Positions 22,301 to 35,457 of a DNA stretch of 64,000 nt are shown in pieces (the stretch's first letter is position 1; each line of letters begins with the position of its first letter). The position numbers and the translations under genes were made by a program. The DNA comes from Enoplosus armatus (lineage: Eukaryota; Chordata; Actinopteri; Centrarchiformes; Enoplosidae), in assembly GCF_043641665.1 (NCBI RefSeq), contig NC_092181.1, positions 15,975,963 through 16,039,962 on the forward strand, in the 5' to 3' direction. The notes under the pieces are model-generated. The model searched no databases, was not told where the DNA came from, and saw only the letters and a program-made list of their open reading frames with translations.

Positions 22301-25229
22301 ATCTCCACCACCCAGATCAATATTAGATGTTTCATCTTATATAATAAACTGACTTTATGATGATGTAAAACTGCATTTCATAATCTGGGTTCATTGGAAA
22401 CCGTTTATCCACACTGTAAGGCAAAAACACACTGCGCACTGCGGAAATACAAACCAGAAACAAGAGGACACAGGAGCAGTTTCTATAATTCTTCTGTATA
22501 TTAACAGTGAGATGGCCTGCACAGTATGAACAGAGAACACCAAACATCTTTGTATACATTTTGTTGTAATTTCTTTTTTCTTTTTTTTTTTACATGAGTA
22601 GGATTCATTATTTTGGCCTCATAAACTTTCAGTGGATGCTGTTTCACCAGAACACGTGTGAGCTACGCACCCTCAGCCCACGTCCATACTTTTACTCGAA
22701 GTGGCAACGTTTCAAATGACAACATGAAAACTCTATGTGACAGTGTGAAAGGAGGGTCGCTCCTCGTAGTGATGACTGAGAATTATCACCTGATTCTGCA
22801 GCTCCCCTTGACTTCACAGAGCTTTGTAGTGAGTTTCAGTTCATTGTTTCACTGTCCGGCAGCTTCAGCTGTTTCAGTGAAACGGCTCTAAAAAACGCCA
22901 AACGGATCATTTTGCAGCTAAAGAGACAGATATTTCCCTCAGGTGTTGGTAGACCAAAAAACGTTTAAAGTATGTTGACGTCTTGACACTCAGCATACAC
23001 AGAGTTTGACAAAATGACATTGAGGTGTACTTGCTAACTTATTTCAGAGCATTCAACAGCACCTCACAGTCGTCGTCAGCAGCTAGCGTAGCGTTGTCTC
23101 ACAGGTAATGAAGCTTGCAAGTGAAACGATTATTTCCAAGGTCAAGAATGCACTTTCCTGCTTTACGCTGTACCAACTTTCATCATGTTACATCATTACA
23201 CCTGGCGAGTACGCCTCCTCTTAACGTGGCATCTGCTGATGACTGCAGAGATACGTACAAATACACAATTAGTGAATACTCAACTTCCTGTGTATGTTGT
23301 TTTGTTATAGTTATCCTGGTGCAGGAGGTGAGACATCTCACATTTGCAATTTTTTTTTTACCTCAGAAAGCTTCGACCAAGAAAACGAGCCTGATGAAAG
23401 AACAGCAAAATCGTAACTCCAAAGACACAACAAATAATCCCACAATGCTGCCGCATGAGGACTCTCTTACCCCGGGGACCCTCTTTGTCCTCCTTTCACC
23501 GTGAAAACAGGGCTGAATTTGCATTCACGTCACAGACTTCATTCTCCGTCTTGTTTAATCAACTACCAGCCAATTATGTTACCTGCAGTATAAATGTAAT
23601 TGCTAAATGAAAAATATTCAAAGCCTTGGCGCTCTGAAAACGATCCAAAGCTATCCAGCTGAGAAATCATTAGCCCAGCTCTGACATGTCATGACAAAGA
23701 CAACTTTTGTTGCGTATTAAACCTTCAGAAAACTGTACAGAAACAGTCAGAGGGGGCAAGGGCCATTTTTGCAAATGCTTAAATAAATATATGTCTGGAA
23801 TGACTACTTTTGCGTGAAATGGATATTAAAATGTATGTATTTAGAACAAACCCATGACTGAGGTTGGCTCAAACACTGCAACATGACAGTTAATTAATGA
23901 TACATGCAAAGAAATGAAGTGTGTTTCAGTAAATTCTCCTCAGACGTTAACCAGCCTCACTCTTACCTTACCCGATCGACATCCTCACCTCAGAAGCTCA
24001 GCTTGATACTGACTTAATACTCTGAACATTAACAAGACGTGGAGTGTGGGTATGAGTGCATGAGTGATGGGACAGTGTGCGGATATCGTAAGGTGCATAA
24101 AAGAACAAATGAGTAACTAAGGAAACGCTGCCGTCCTCACACGACTGGCAGGGTGCATGCGGAGAAGGAGGAGAAGGAGCGAGAGGACCAAGCCAGCAAA
24201 CAGTAACAGGACCTCGTTTTTAGAGGCTGGGAACACCGGGACCAGGTGTCACCAGGAGGCACTAATCAACACTCTGCTCAACAAAGAAACGCATTAACAT
24301 CTGTCCTGGGTGATCCGATCACAAGGCAGCGCTAATACCAGGTGTGAATGCACCCAAGACGCTTTGAGGGCACGTTGAGATCCCATCACTCAGACCACAT
24401 TCGGAGGTGGTCTGGGTCGCATATGGCCACATTCTTTTAGCAGTGTGTACGTGAATGTGTCCTGGGCCGCAATGAAGGGCCGCCTACGCAACTGGCGTCC
24501 TCTATGTAAGCGGACGTACGCACTCACTCACTCAAAGTACAAAACAACAAGAAGATGCGTCTCGTGGACTGAGTACACGTGAAACACGCTGTCTGATGTC
24601 CTCCAGAAGCTCTGCCTCAACTCACTGTTGTTAAAATAACCGCTAACTGTAGCTGCTGTTAGTTCGTTAGTTACTGTCTTTCCTTTATCATCTGGGTTTA
24701 GGAAAAAAAACAACCGCCCACACATTTAGCTCCTTTTTCAATGAGGGCTGTAGAAGAATGAGGACATTCTGCAGTTACAGTGTTGACCTGAACACGGCCA
24801 GGAACAAAGCTATGTTTTAAAAAAGAAATCCTTGTTTTACTTGAATTACGTTTGTATGTGCACCGAGTGACACAGAATAAGATGAAGAGTGACAAAAGTG
24901 TGGGGGAGTTGTGTAAAATAAAGGCACTGCTTCGCTCTGCTTTTAATGAAAATATCAGAGCTCCGCCTGTGAGACTCTGTGATCTGCTGTGCTTTAAGTG
25001 CCTGGACCTGCGGGTGATAAACCGAAGGATGGGATCAGGTTTTAGTAACTGGAGAAAGGTTTCATTTGTAATGGCTCAGTGTTTCGGCACATATTCACTG
25101 ATTAAATGTTAAACCATTCATCCATGATTTTCCCCCCTAAAGTAGATAATTGCAATAATACACGTCATCATTGCCTCATCAAACACACACACATTGCAGC
25201 TTTGTTGTTTGTCCTCACGTTGCGGGTGA
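19376..25229. other. Long intergenic stretch, no supported gene
   Basis: Nothing codes convincingly. I note a degenerate SINE-like patch near 19735-19840 (cactgtcgtctcagag, then aagaaggtcc), a CA array at 21232-21248, and a GC-richer segment at about 24.12-24.50 kb whose wording (ctgtcctgggtgatccgatc) looks like a decayed DNA-transposon repeat. The rest is unassigned. Confidence 0.45.
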
Positions 25230-25345
25230 CTACAAGGGGTGATCGTGCCTTTTCAGTCAGGGATCCGAGGATTTGAAATAGCTTGCCTGAGGATCTCAGG
25301 TTCTACATTTTTTCAATTGGTTTAAATGCTGTTTTTACTGTGTAC
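25230..25345 (+). mobile_element. LINE reverse-transcriptase C-terminal fragment
   Basis: The sequence reads GDRAFSVRDPRI, then a stop where Trp is expected, then NSLPEDLR. This is the AFSVxxPxLWNSLPxxLR motif from the C-terminal end of fish L2/Rex-type non-LTR polyproteins. It is a dead fragment. Confidence 0.65.
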
Positions 25346-26429
25346 ATGTTAGTTTATCTGTTGTTTGACTCGACTTATGCTTTTCCTGGATCAACAAGTC
25401 AACAATTACAAGACAAAATACGCCGTTTGTCTATGCCCTCTAGAACGACACATAAAAAAACGTCTGGATTCTGGCAGAGGGCAAAAGGACAACACCTTCT
25501 GAATGAAGAAAAATGGTGACCAGCAGAAGCAGCTCCCACCGAACTGTTGCTAAATCCAAATGTACAACTTGTACTAAGACACGTAAACAGGTTGTCAAAG
25601 CTATTAGCCATGCTGATTTGAAAGGACAGAGTCACTTTGCTGAAGTAGTTGAAAAGACTAATTTCAGAGCTGCGGACAGTTCGTGGATTCACTTAAGACT
25701 GCAGCTCCTCCAAGCCCTGATCTCTGAAAGGGGTCAAGACCTGAAGTTACCTCTCGCCTGGAGCTACTGAATCATCTGGGATATTGATGTCTTTCTATAG
25801 CTGATGCAATTTAAACTTATCTGCGACTACTCTTATGTTTACTGTGGATGTTAGAAGATAGCATGGCAAGGTGGAATAAACTTCTCATTCAATTTCTGTT
25901 AGATTTATACTCTATAGTCAAAGTTGAAATCCATCCAAAAAGTGATCATTTATTCTGTAGGACCCCGGGTCATCCATCTCGCTGGCCTTCCTCTCTGAAT
26001 TGCATTGAAAAAGCCAAAGGCACAAATTAAACTGAACTAACTAAACTTTATTCACCAGTCACTTTGTTCACTTTGTCAACTGCACATGCACTATTTACCA
26101 ATGACATAAGCAAAATTACATGTACATTGATTTATTTGTTGGAAATTCTATTCACCATATTTGTTGAAATGTACGTTTGCCTGTGATCTATAACTACACA
26201 GAAAAAAAGGCCTTTGTCTTTTACATTTTTGCATGTCCAGCCGACTTGCAGTGCACCGTGTAAAATACAGTTACTGGTAAAAGATGGGGCTACCAATTAA
26301 CTGGACTTGGAAGTGAAGCAGTCGAACATTAACTTAATTTGTACCAATTTCATTTCATTACAGTCATTAGCGGTGGCATTTTAAAATCAACTCTAAATGT
26401 GGAAGCTAGTGTAAAGATTTAAGAATAGA

Positions 26430-27640
26430 AGTATTGTGCTCAGTTCTCTTGGTTCTCGTTAGAGGTCTGGCAGCAGCATTGTCTGTCTTTTTGGGAAGAC
26501 CAGACAAGAGACCGTTACAATAGTCAGGAAATGAAGGCATGAAAAAGTTTCTCTAAATCTTGTCTGGACATGAGACCTCAAATTCTTGCTATTTGTTTGA
26601 GATGATAAAAGGCTGATTTAGTTGTTGGCTTGATGTGGCTGCTGAAGCTCAGATATGAGTCTATTAAAACACAGATTTCTAACGTGGGTTTTCCTCTTTA
26701 TAGCTCTGGAATCACACTGAGTGATAACTTTCATTATTTCCTTCTTGTTGCCAAATACAATGATTTTTGTTATGTCTTTATTTAACTGAAGGTAATTTAA
26801 TTGAATCCAGCTATTTACTTGCTCTAAGCATTGATAGAGTGAAGAGTTAAGTAAATCTGAAATAAGATACATTATTGTCATGTATGATTTGACCCAGAGG
26901 GAGCATGTACAGGTTGAATAATAGAATCAAGAATCAAACCCAGGAGACTCCACATGTCAGCGTGATCCTCAGATTTATGATCACCAGAGGCAACAACATA
27001 GCGCATAACCTTTGGGATATGATCTGAACCAACTGAGGACTGTGCCAGATAATCACACCCACCTTTCCAGTCTGTCAAGAAGTATTTTAGGTTCCACACA
27101 GTATCAAAGGTTGCACTAAGATCAAGCAGCACCAAAACGAAATGTTTTACCTGAATCAGTATTCAGATGAATATCATTTAAAACCTTATCAGTGCAGCTT
27201 CAGTGCTCCTTCAGGATCCAGACTGCCTTTCTTCAGAAGTAGCTTAACAACTGCAGTTTTCAGTGATTCTGAAAAAATGCTGTTGACAATTTTCAGCACA
27301 TCCATTTACAACAACTACAGACACTTTTTTGAAAAAGCTGGTTGGCAGGGTGTCAACGCAGCAGGTAGATGAATTAAGATGCTTCACTGTTTCCCCCCAG
27401 AGTTTCAAAAATTGAGAGTATTGAACGTTGACAATCTAGCCAAATCGTTTCGGTGCGGTGGCAGCAGCGGTCTGGTTCCATTATTTGACAAGGGGGAATT
27501 TAAGGTCACTCTGATATTTTCATTCTTTCATTTAAAAAAAAGATGCAAACTCATTACACTTTTTGAGAGATAGGAAGTCATAATCGGGTTGGGGGGATTA
27601 GTTAGCTTCTCAATGGTGGTGAACATGGCACCAGAATTGT
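26430..27640 (-). mobile_element. Decayed L2-type LINE (reverse-transcriptase region)
   Basis: On the - strand the frames include VLLDLSATFDTV (RT motif), LLGLILDSIIQPVHAPSG (relic of PQGSxLGPLLFNLYMLPLG), and CLEQVNSWIQLNYLQLNKD (relic of IExIxxWMxxNFLQLNxxKTE). The last is followed by IIVFGNKKE. Frameshifts and stops separate these blocks and the catalytic YADD region is lost, so it is a fossil. The order and orientation are consistent with one element of the teleost L2 type. Confidence 0.8.
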
Positions 27641-28542
27641 ATAATTGTTCAGTATCATCTGCCCTTTAAAGCCTTACCACTCCATGCTGTTTTTATGTAG
27701 CTTCACTTCTTAAATACAATAAAATGGCATTAAATAAAAGGAGCCTGTGGCTGCACAGCTGGTGATTCCTGCAAATTTGTCTTTGACGTGAACTGTGTGA
27801 GAGAAAAGAGAGGGCATGAAACTCCGCCACAGGGCAGAGACTCCCTGCAGGTAGGGGTGTCTTTATTCTGCGTCTCCATCGCTTTTAGAAAGATAGATGT
27901 TTGAGTCTGACCTTTGTTCTGTCCTTTTTTCTGAAGTTGTTACTAAGATAATACACAGTGCTTCATTTGAAAATCAGGAGGTCCCAGAACATAGAGGGTA
28001 CTGTTGAACGCATCAAAAGTCCAAAGTGCCTGGAGCACATTGAACAACGCTGCTGTGCTAGTCAAAGTGAAGTCAAAAGATTATCTTTTAGTTTGATGAG
28101 GATTTTAACAGCTGACAGTTTTAATGAGATGCTTCTCATCCAGTAGGCCTATGGAAATCATCAGCTATATGTAGAATAGTACATCCACTGTGTGAGAGGC
28201 CATTATAAAGACACTGAAAGCTGTATGACAACTGATGTGACATGATTGGAAAAAAATCTATGATTTTCTAATCTCACACGAGAGAGAAGCTCTGAAACAG
28301 GGTCTGCTTTTAGTGAGTATCCTAAAGGGGTTTTGTTCTTGCAAAACTGCTATTTATATTCTACAAATATACTGTTATCCTACACAGACTTCCCACGCCA
28401 CTAGCATACTATAAACTGAAATACAGCACAGAAAAGGCTGTTTGAAATTGTCTACATGTGGAAGCATCGTATCAGTAACAAATAGCAACAAAGTTCTTTT
28501 TGATGTGGCATTTATGCAAATCCCAGAGATTTCAAATTCAAG

Positions 28543-28582
<40 letters not shown>

Positions 28583-29270
28583 CAGCAAATCTCAAACTTT
28601 TATTTCAGAGAACTTGTTTAAGGCAGCTGCTTACTGTGGTGTATAACGTGGTGTTATCTTTATATTTTTTAACTCTTAACAACCTTGTAACATTCTCACA
28701 TTTAAAAAAAAAAATCCTTTTTACAACCCTAATAGGATCAGCAGTCATTTATACAAAAAAAAAAAAAAAAAAATCACCTCACTTGAGATCTGTGAATCAT
28801 TGAGTGCTGCAGAAGGCTGTTGAGTTATGTAGCAGCTGCATATGTTGCTGGCTCAAGTGCCTAATATGACTAGAAGAGGGACATACAAAAGGGTAATTTC
28901 ATCGTCTTCTGTGAAGACTAGAAGAGGTGCCAAACACAGAAAATCATAGCGAGCACACACTGCAGCTAAAAGAAAACCTTACTAGGAAAAAAATGAAGAA
29001 ACCTTGTGCAGGTCTAGTTTCACAAAGGTCCCACATCATGGCAGCTGAATATTAAGACAGCAAGTGGTTAAACATGAACTATATAACAAACTATATGAAC
29101 AAACTGAACTATATAAACAAAGAAAATACTTAATAATAAATATTTACTCAGTGCCCTTAAACTCTTGACCTTAAAACTGAACCACACCGTACAACAAAAC
29201 AGCTTCCCGTCAACTGAAATATCTGCTTACAGAGAGAAACAAGTGTGCACTGGATTTCCATTTGCATTCA
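27641..29270. other. Intergenic sequence downstream of ankrd49
   Basis: Contains a CA array (28544-28580) and a 19-base A-run (28755-28773). No coding region is recognised. Transcription of ankrd49 approaches from the right and probably ends near 29.27 kb. Confidence 0.5.
28544..28580. repeat. (CA)18 microsatellite
   Basis: Uninterrupted CA dinucleotides; the Cys/Val frame on the opposite strand is an artefact. Confidence 0.95.
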
Positions 29271-29276
29271 TTTATT
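29271..29276 (-). terminator. ankrd49: Candidate ankrd49 polyadenylation signal
   Basis: TTTATT on the plus strand reads AATAAA on the minus strand, 300 bases beyond the stop codon. It is plausible but common in AT-rich sequence. Confidence 0.35.
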
Positions 29277-29575
29277 ATGGTGCTTTAACAGAAAACATGC
29301 ATTACCTTGAGACCATGACCATAGGCATCAATACAGCTTTTGAGGAGACATAGACACGAGGGTGTCCACGTGTGTCTGTCAAAATATATTTAGATTCTGC
29401 TTATATTATAAACAGTTTCATGTATAAATACAAGTTCAAGTAATGAACGCTCAAGTTCATCTGCGTGTAACATCTGCGTGATAAACTTTAAGTTACCCGC
29501 TGTCCATGTTCTTGCAAGGACGAGAAAGAGGGTAAAAACGTAAATGCGAGAATGTGTGTGCACCTGTGTTTTCAT

Positions 29576-30052
29576 TCATGAGATGGGAACCACACTGACA
29601 CAGTCTTCTACCATCTCGAACAGGAAGTGATGTGGGCCACTACGCCGGGCCACCTCACTGGCCGTCTCTCCGCTGCTGCTGCGGAGGCCCGGCTTGAGGT
29701 GTCGCTGAGAGAGGAGGAGCTCTAACGTGTGGGCGGAGTCTGTTTTTAAGGAGCTGGCGTGGGAAGCGGCCAGGTGAAGCGGTGTGAGCCCGCCGTTGGT
29801 CTGGGCGTTCAGTTCGGCTCCGCGTCGCAGGAGAAGACTTGCCACAGTGACTCGGCTCCAGCGGCAGGCACTGTGAAGGGGTGTCCAGCCGTCGATGGTG
29901 CGAGGGTTAACCTTAGACCCGGCGGCGAGTAAAGCAGACACTGCGTCAACATGGCCGCTGTATGCCGCGCGGTGCAGTGGAGTGTAACCGTCCTCGTCAC
30001 AGCAGTGCACCAAAAGGGGATCAGCAGTTAACAACCTGTGGACTGTTGGAAG
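29576..30052 (-). CDS. ankrd49: ankrd49 last coding exon
   Basis: The acceptor on the minus strand is tttctttcag at 30053-30062. The exon encodes LPTVHRLLTADPLLVHCCDE onwards, covering the ankyrin repeats and the C-terminal tail, and ends TGA at 29576-29578. It is fully open over 159 codons and clearly orthologous to ANKRD49 (not to other ankyrin proteins) because of KPGLR and the FLFEMVEDC tail. Confidence 0.95.
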   Translation of the reverse strand, partial: LPTVHRLLTADPLLVHCCDEDGYTPLHRAAYSGHVDAVSALLAAGSKVNPRTIDGWTPLHSACRWSRVTVASLLLRRGAELNAQTNGGLTPLHLAASHASSLKTDSAHTLELLLSQRHLKPGLRSSSGETASEVARRSGPHHFLFEMVEDCVSVVPIS

Positions 30053-33000
30053 CTGAAAGAAAACACAGAAAGGTCAAAAACTAATGAAATATGTTTTACT
30101 CCGGGAGGACCTGTCATTGGAATAATCCTTATCCTGTGTACATACATTCATCAGAACTATCAGAGCATAATTTCCTTCTTCACCTGTAAGACTGCAGTGT
30201 AGACACTTTGTTGACCTTTGTTGGCCTCAAACAAAAAAAAAACTGTACAAGTCAGAAAGTCACTAGGGGGACGAAAGGAAAATGCCTGACAGTGCTGGTT
30301 TGAGCCCGGTGTTAGTGGCTTATATTCAGCATGCTAAACATCACGCATGCAACTTGAAACGACAGCTCTGACTGGAAAGTCAGCATAATACCACGTGTAC
30401 CAACACCGTGGCAAACACTGCAGACTGAACCGAACACTTATTTCACGAGGGCATGTTATTGCTGAATAGAAATGGAAAAGGTACTCTACATTGTCTTCCA
30501 ACTCTTAAAGGGGCAACACCAAGATGAAAAGATTTCCTCAGACAGGCTCAGCGATGCAAACCACGACTATTGAACTGCTCTTCAGGTGTACAATCGGTGG
30601 AGTGCCAATTCAAAAGCTGTGAAAAGATGAAGTGAAAGTTCACAACAGCATGTACGTCACCTGCTACTGTTTGATTATCAGCTGACTGAGACTGAGTTTC
30701 ATACATGCCGCCTCACATGTTGCCTGCACTCCATTTAACTGTGTTTTCTCACCCTTGCCACTGCATTGCAAGCGGCATGGCGGCATGGCCAAATGGAGCA
30801 CACACTCGAGGACGTACATGTACGTACATTTATAACATTACAATAACATTTCGGCAGGCTGCAGAGGGTGGTAATGTATATCATCGGGTGGAGACACTAA
30901 TGCACCATAGGGCAGCATTGTGCCAATAAAAGAAGAGAAGACTGCAAGCCATTGTAAACAATACAGGTTTCAAAATATGCCTTTGGTTATGGAGGGAGGA
31001 AGTATATTCAACATATTTGTCCTGCAAGGCTGAATGATATAAACAATTGATTTTGGTGACAGATGTTGAAACTTCTAATAGTATCTTTAAGTTACATTGG
31101 TGGGCCAGCAAAGTACGCATCAGTTGAGGACACACTTAGAAAGAAAGAAACTATCAAATGACCTCCTGGAGTTCAACTTATCCTGCCTGAAAAAGAGGAA
31201 AGAAATGTTGAACTTAATTTGTGATATTAAGAAACTAGTGGGTATTAAATAAATCCAAATGCAAAATCACTGCACCAGAAATAATCTTATTATTAATTAT
31301 TGACTTTGAATAACATAAGATTTTACCCCTGTGCAATTAATGTTTTGTGTGTTGAAGAAAACTGTTACATGGTAACAGAGTTATATAATGAATTGTGATT
31401 AATTAGGTTGGGGCAGAGTTCCCAGAAGCACTGTTTAATTATCCACAGAGTGCATTGTTTTTCCATGACCTTAATGCATTTGAGAGGTTTCACGGTGTAT
31501 TAAATGTTTTTGCTCTGTTCCTTCTGTACCATTTATTGTCTCGTAGCATGCAAAGTCACACGGCTTTTCCATTCTTCAGCCTAATTTCTGCATTTATTTG
31601 CAACTAAATGTTGGGTTTGCTTGAAGGGACAGCGTTGTACTCTACGGTATTTCTGTTCTGCATCAACAGAATATTCACACTTTATTTAAAAAGACTTTAT
31701 TTGTAATACAAGACTTCTGCTGTGAATAAAAGCAGCTTTTGTTTCAGCTCGAGATTCTGAATAGCAATCTTTTTAAAACGACAATTTCAAACAAATGTGA
31801 AAATAAAACAGGAAAATTCAAATAGAAAATTAATTGGCAGCGATTTTCATCATCGACGTAAGTCATTTTTCAATCTAAACCTCTATTATAAATAAATAAA
31901 ATAAATAAATTATATTTTATAATAAATTATAAATAAAACTATTCTCTGCTTCCAGCTTCTCCAATGTGAAGATCTGCAGCTTTTCTCTGTTTTATATTAT
32001 TGTATCTCTAGTTTTGGGGGAAAAAAAGAATGTGAACATGTCACATTGGCCTCTGATTGTTAAAATTGTATTACCCAGCACTACGTTTAACATGTTAGTT
32101 CTTTTAATTCAATTAGCACAAGAAAGAGAGAAAGTGTGTGCTTTTGAGTCATTGCTTGATCTTTCTCTTTGCAGATACAAATCTGAGGTCAGTCTATTCA
32201 GCAACATTTGAGAAATAACCCTCTAACATAATTAGTTCACCGTGTAAAGCCCACTTAACATTGTATACTTTATTCCTAATCAGCATTCATAGCAGCCAGT
32301 CTCTCACAGACACATTTATCAGGCTCCAATGGCTCTTTATTAAATTGATAATATCAAAAAGCAGGCACACAAACATCATCCAAGTTACTTACAGTATTAA
32401 ACAATAATTGCATGCAGTTTATACACGCTGTCTTTGCTGTGAGGGAGGGGTGAGGGCAACATCTTCACACAAAATGCTTTGTCAACATACAATTATGCAC
32501 AGTGCTCAAGTTCCACTTCTTAGCAGAATGCTGGTGAACCCAAACACAGCATGATTAGTATGGTTTTCACCAACTTTGTGTTTGGGTTGTGCAATAAGAC
32601 AATTAAATCTAGGGCTGCAACGTTATTTATATGTTCGATTGATATACCGATTTTTTGTTTTTGTTTTCACATTTCACTGACAAGCAGCCAGTTCTCACAT
32701 CTGAGAGGCTGGAACCATCAAATGTTTGGCATTTTTGCCTGATAAATGACTTAAATGATTAAGTGATTATCAAAGTATTTGCAAGTTGTCTTCCAATTTC
32801 AACCTTTCGGACAATGTATTGGATTCAATCTTCAAGCTGGTCAATTTAACATCCCTCTGGGCCCGTCAAAAGTGTAAAGTCATGCACAGGGCCCATGCGT
32901 CCAAAGCCAAACTAACCAGATGTGAATCCCTGCTGTCACAAATGTAGAGGAGGTGAGGCTTCCCTTGTTCGCATGTTCTGGACATGTCCAAGCCTGGAAA

Positions 33001-35457
33001 AACACTGGAGGAACATTTTCCAAACCTTATCCCTCATCCTCAATTTTGACCTAGAACCTAACCCTCTGGTCACCCTTTTTGGCACCACAGATGAAGATGT
33101 GCGCCTGACTCCAATCAAATGCCGCACACTGTGATATTACAAAGATGGAGGGATGCTGCCCCGCCCACCCACACTCAGTGGCTATGGGAAATTATTTCCT
33201 GTCTAAACCTTGAAAAAACTTTCAGAACCTTCAGTCAAACTTAAGACTTATTCCCTCATCTCATAATTGATTAATCAACTCAACATAACAGCTGATGATC
33301 TCCTTACATGACAACTAGAAGTCAATCCCCAAATATGGTCTCTGACGTCACTATGTTTGTGTAGGTTTGGGCTTTTCTTCCTTTATTCCCGCATGGAAAT
33401 GTGACAATAATGGCATGTATTATCAGGTTTCCTCATACAGATTAAAGAGATAAAAAAAAGATTTAATTGCTCTTACTGTAACACTTCAGTTTTGTTTTTG
33501 TTTGACCTGTGGCATGAGAAATTCTAAATAATGTAAATTAAACATGGTGGGTGTCTTAACAAGCTCTGCTGCATGCTGACAATATTTGTGTGTGATCTTT
33601 AATGTTCAACAGTAAGTGAAATTATTTCTATGTGACCTGTTCATTTCAGTCAGCACTTTGACAAAAAGGTTAGAGGCCTAAAATAATTTTCTCAGCTTAA
33701 GTGATCACTAATTGCATTCCTCTCATCTCGACCTCTGGAACACCCAAAGACATATTCTCTCTCAATTAAATCCACTGGGGAATTTAGCTCTATAATTATT
33801 CATTTTCCAACAAACACTGTTAGAAGGTCCTGAATTCATACAGCATCAGTCCTAACTGAGGCCTCTCTGTGTTTTCATGTTTTTCCTTTGTGTGTATGTG
33901 TGTGTGTTTCCTCGCAGTCCAAAAGCAATGCATGTTAGGTCATTGCCCCTAAGGGAAGTGACAAATCAGTGAACCACTGCTAAAACTGACCTCTGCATTT
34001 TAAAACAACATTTGTCATATTAATGGAGAGATGTGCAAATTCAATTTGCCCGGTCAGTGACAGTTTACAGGTGAATGTTTTGAAAGGGAAAAACACTTGG
34101 CGAAGAGGTGAAGAGGAGAGAAAAGACAGAGCCACTAAAAGCAGCTGATGATGCTGAGGAAGATGACTGGGAGCAGAAACAACAACAGGGACTAGTAAGT
34201 GCTGTTATTAGGAAGAAAAATATAATTATATGTCTTATTAAGCTGAAACCATCAACTGACACAACTGCAAGCACCAATCCCACAACTGGGAAAGGTCAAG
34301 CCCTGAAGATGCAGCATGCTCAGAGCAGTCTATTAAACCTCAATACTGTTTTGGTTCCAACCGAAATATGTCTGAAGCACCAAGTTTGAAACTGTCAGCA
34401 CTGAAATACTGATCAGATTCTAAATCTTGTTTGCTTATTCTTGGATCACACAGTCCCAGAAAAATATGCTTTATTAAAGCAAAGTTCTTGTTCGGCTACT
34501 TGTGTTTGGACAAAATAACATTTGAGAAGTTTGACTTTAGTTGTTCAATTCAACAAAAGGGTTTGATAGAAAAATATGTATCCATATTTCTCAAAGGTAT
34601 TGAAAAATTATTGTTTTGGTATCAGCAAAACCTTACAAGTGAGTAAATGCGATAGACAACACACTGAACCACTGGTCAGTAACGACTAGAGTTGAGGTGA
34701 TAGATGACCCAGCAAATCCTGTGAGATTGACAATTGTCACGTGTTCTTGTACAAAAACAAACATGGACGGCAACCAGCAGCAATTTGCCCCAAAATGTGC
34801 AGCACTTTCAGTTCAAAATGTTCCAACTGTATGAGGACACCGTGAGCATTGTGTCTCTCTATACAAGCTAGATGCACCGCTGACCCTGTGGTAATTCCCA
34901 TTAAGTGGTCATGAAAATATTATGCTGAATCTTTTTGTAAATTACAGTACTTGGCTTGCTGAATATTGTTTTTAAGCACTCATTAACATTAAATTATATT
35001 AAACATGTTCTTTTTCATTTTTTGGAGAGGAGAGAACAAGTGAGGTACACAGGAAAGAGAGATGATAACAATGTGGACCAAGAGACTGGAGAGGTGGGAC
35101 TACTGAAAAACAACGAGTTGCATGGGTTTATCCTGTAGCAGTCAGGAGCTCAATTTAACCCCAGCTTCCCACTAGTGTGGCAACACAGGTAACGTTTGAG
35201 TTGTGAGGGTGGTGACAGAACAAAACATCACTTACGCGATTGTTTTCTGCTGCCCACAGAATGAGCTCCTTCGGTTTGTCTTTGAGAGTTTCTTCTTTTT
35301 CTAGATACCACTCCTCACTGTGGTACCCCTCCTCCTCTTCCATCTCTTCCTCCTCATCCTTGCTTCCGGTCCACAGGCTGCTGGCCCCTCGGGGGATCAG
35401 GTGTCCATGTGTATTCAGGAGCTCAAGCTGGTTGAAATCTTCAGGAAACTCCATCAC
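29576..35457 (-). CDS. ankrd49: Ankyrin repeat domain-containing protein 49 (gene span, two coding exons)
   Basis: Coding exons 35236-35457 and 29576-30052 join CGC|CTT in phase 0 to give 232 residues; human ANKRD49 is about 239. The N-terminus contains FNQLELLNTHGHLIP, then an acidic stretch, EEWYLEKEE and LILWAAENNR, all near-identical to the vertebrate family. Ankyrin repeats follow: DGYTPLHRAAYSGHVDAVSA (about 95-114), DGWTPLHSACRW (128-139) and GLTPLHLAASH (162-172), then LELLLSQRHLKPGLR and a conserved tail HHFLFEMVEDC. The start is the first of two consecutive ATGs (35455-35457), with an in-frame stop shortly upstream in genomic sequence. The family is implicated in spermatogenesis and transcriptional regulation in mammals; it acts by protein interaction and has no enzymatic motif. 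Confidence 0.96.
31830..32025 (-). repeat. MITE-like element (AGGGCTGCAA family), copy 4, interrupted
   Basis: The sequence cttccagcttctccaatgtg followed by gatctgcagcttttctctg and ttttatattattgta matches the reverse orientation of copy 2. An AT-rich (aaataaat) expansion splits it. Confidence 0.6.
32605..32790 (+). repeat. MITE-like element (AGGGCTGCAA family), copy 5
   Basis: Starts at agggctgcaacgttattta and contains gaggctggaaccatcaaatg, tttggcatttttgcctgat and a gattaagtgattatcaaa end. These are the landmarks of the family in forward orientation. Confidence 0.75.
32860..33260 (+). mobile_element. L1/Tx1-like LINE ORF2 C-terminal fragment
   Basis: Frames read KVMHRAHASKAKLTRCESL, then CHKCRGGEASLVRMFWTCP, SLEKHWRNIFQTLS and DLEPNPLVTLFG. 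This corresponds to the CxxC...HxxWxCP cysteine motif and following region at the C-terminus of fish L1-type ORF2 proteins. Stops and a frameshift break it, so it is an inactive 3' fragment. Confidence 0.8.
34460..34640 (+). repeat. Degenerate interspersed repeat, family shared with 2505-2700
   Basis: Shares the collinear blocks cttgtgtttggacaa and ttgttttggtatcag with the copy near 2.5 kb. Confidence 0.5.
35236..35457 (-). CDS. ankrd49: ankrd49 first coding exon
   Basis: 74 codons from ATGATG to a GTAAGT donor (plus-strand acttac at 35230-35235). It encodes the conserved non-ankyrin N-terminus, the acidic stretch and the start of the ankyrin domain. The N-terminus is about 20 residues shorter than I recall for the human protein. 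A plausible 3' splice site (acag, minus strand) lies about 10 bases upstream of the ATG, which fits a separate noncoding first exon. Confidence 0.93.

Larger units (their letters stand above)
30053..35235 (-). other. ankrd49: ankrd49 intron between coding exons
   Basis: A 5.2-kb intron with canonical ends. It contains two MITE-like copies, an L1-like fragment, an unnamed repeat near 34.46 kb and AT-rich simple sequence near 31.89-31.94 kb. No other gene is recognised inside it. Confidence 0.85.

Noticed and set aside
25283..25770. Two consecutive + strand frames after the LINE motif as a new gene
   Set aside because: The first begins inside the LINE C-terminal relic; the rest has no recognised motif or splice context.
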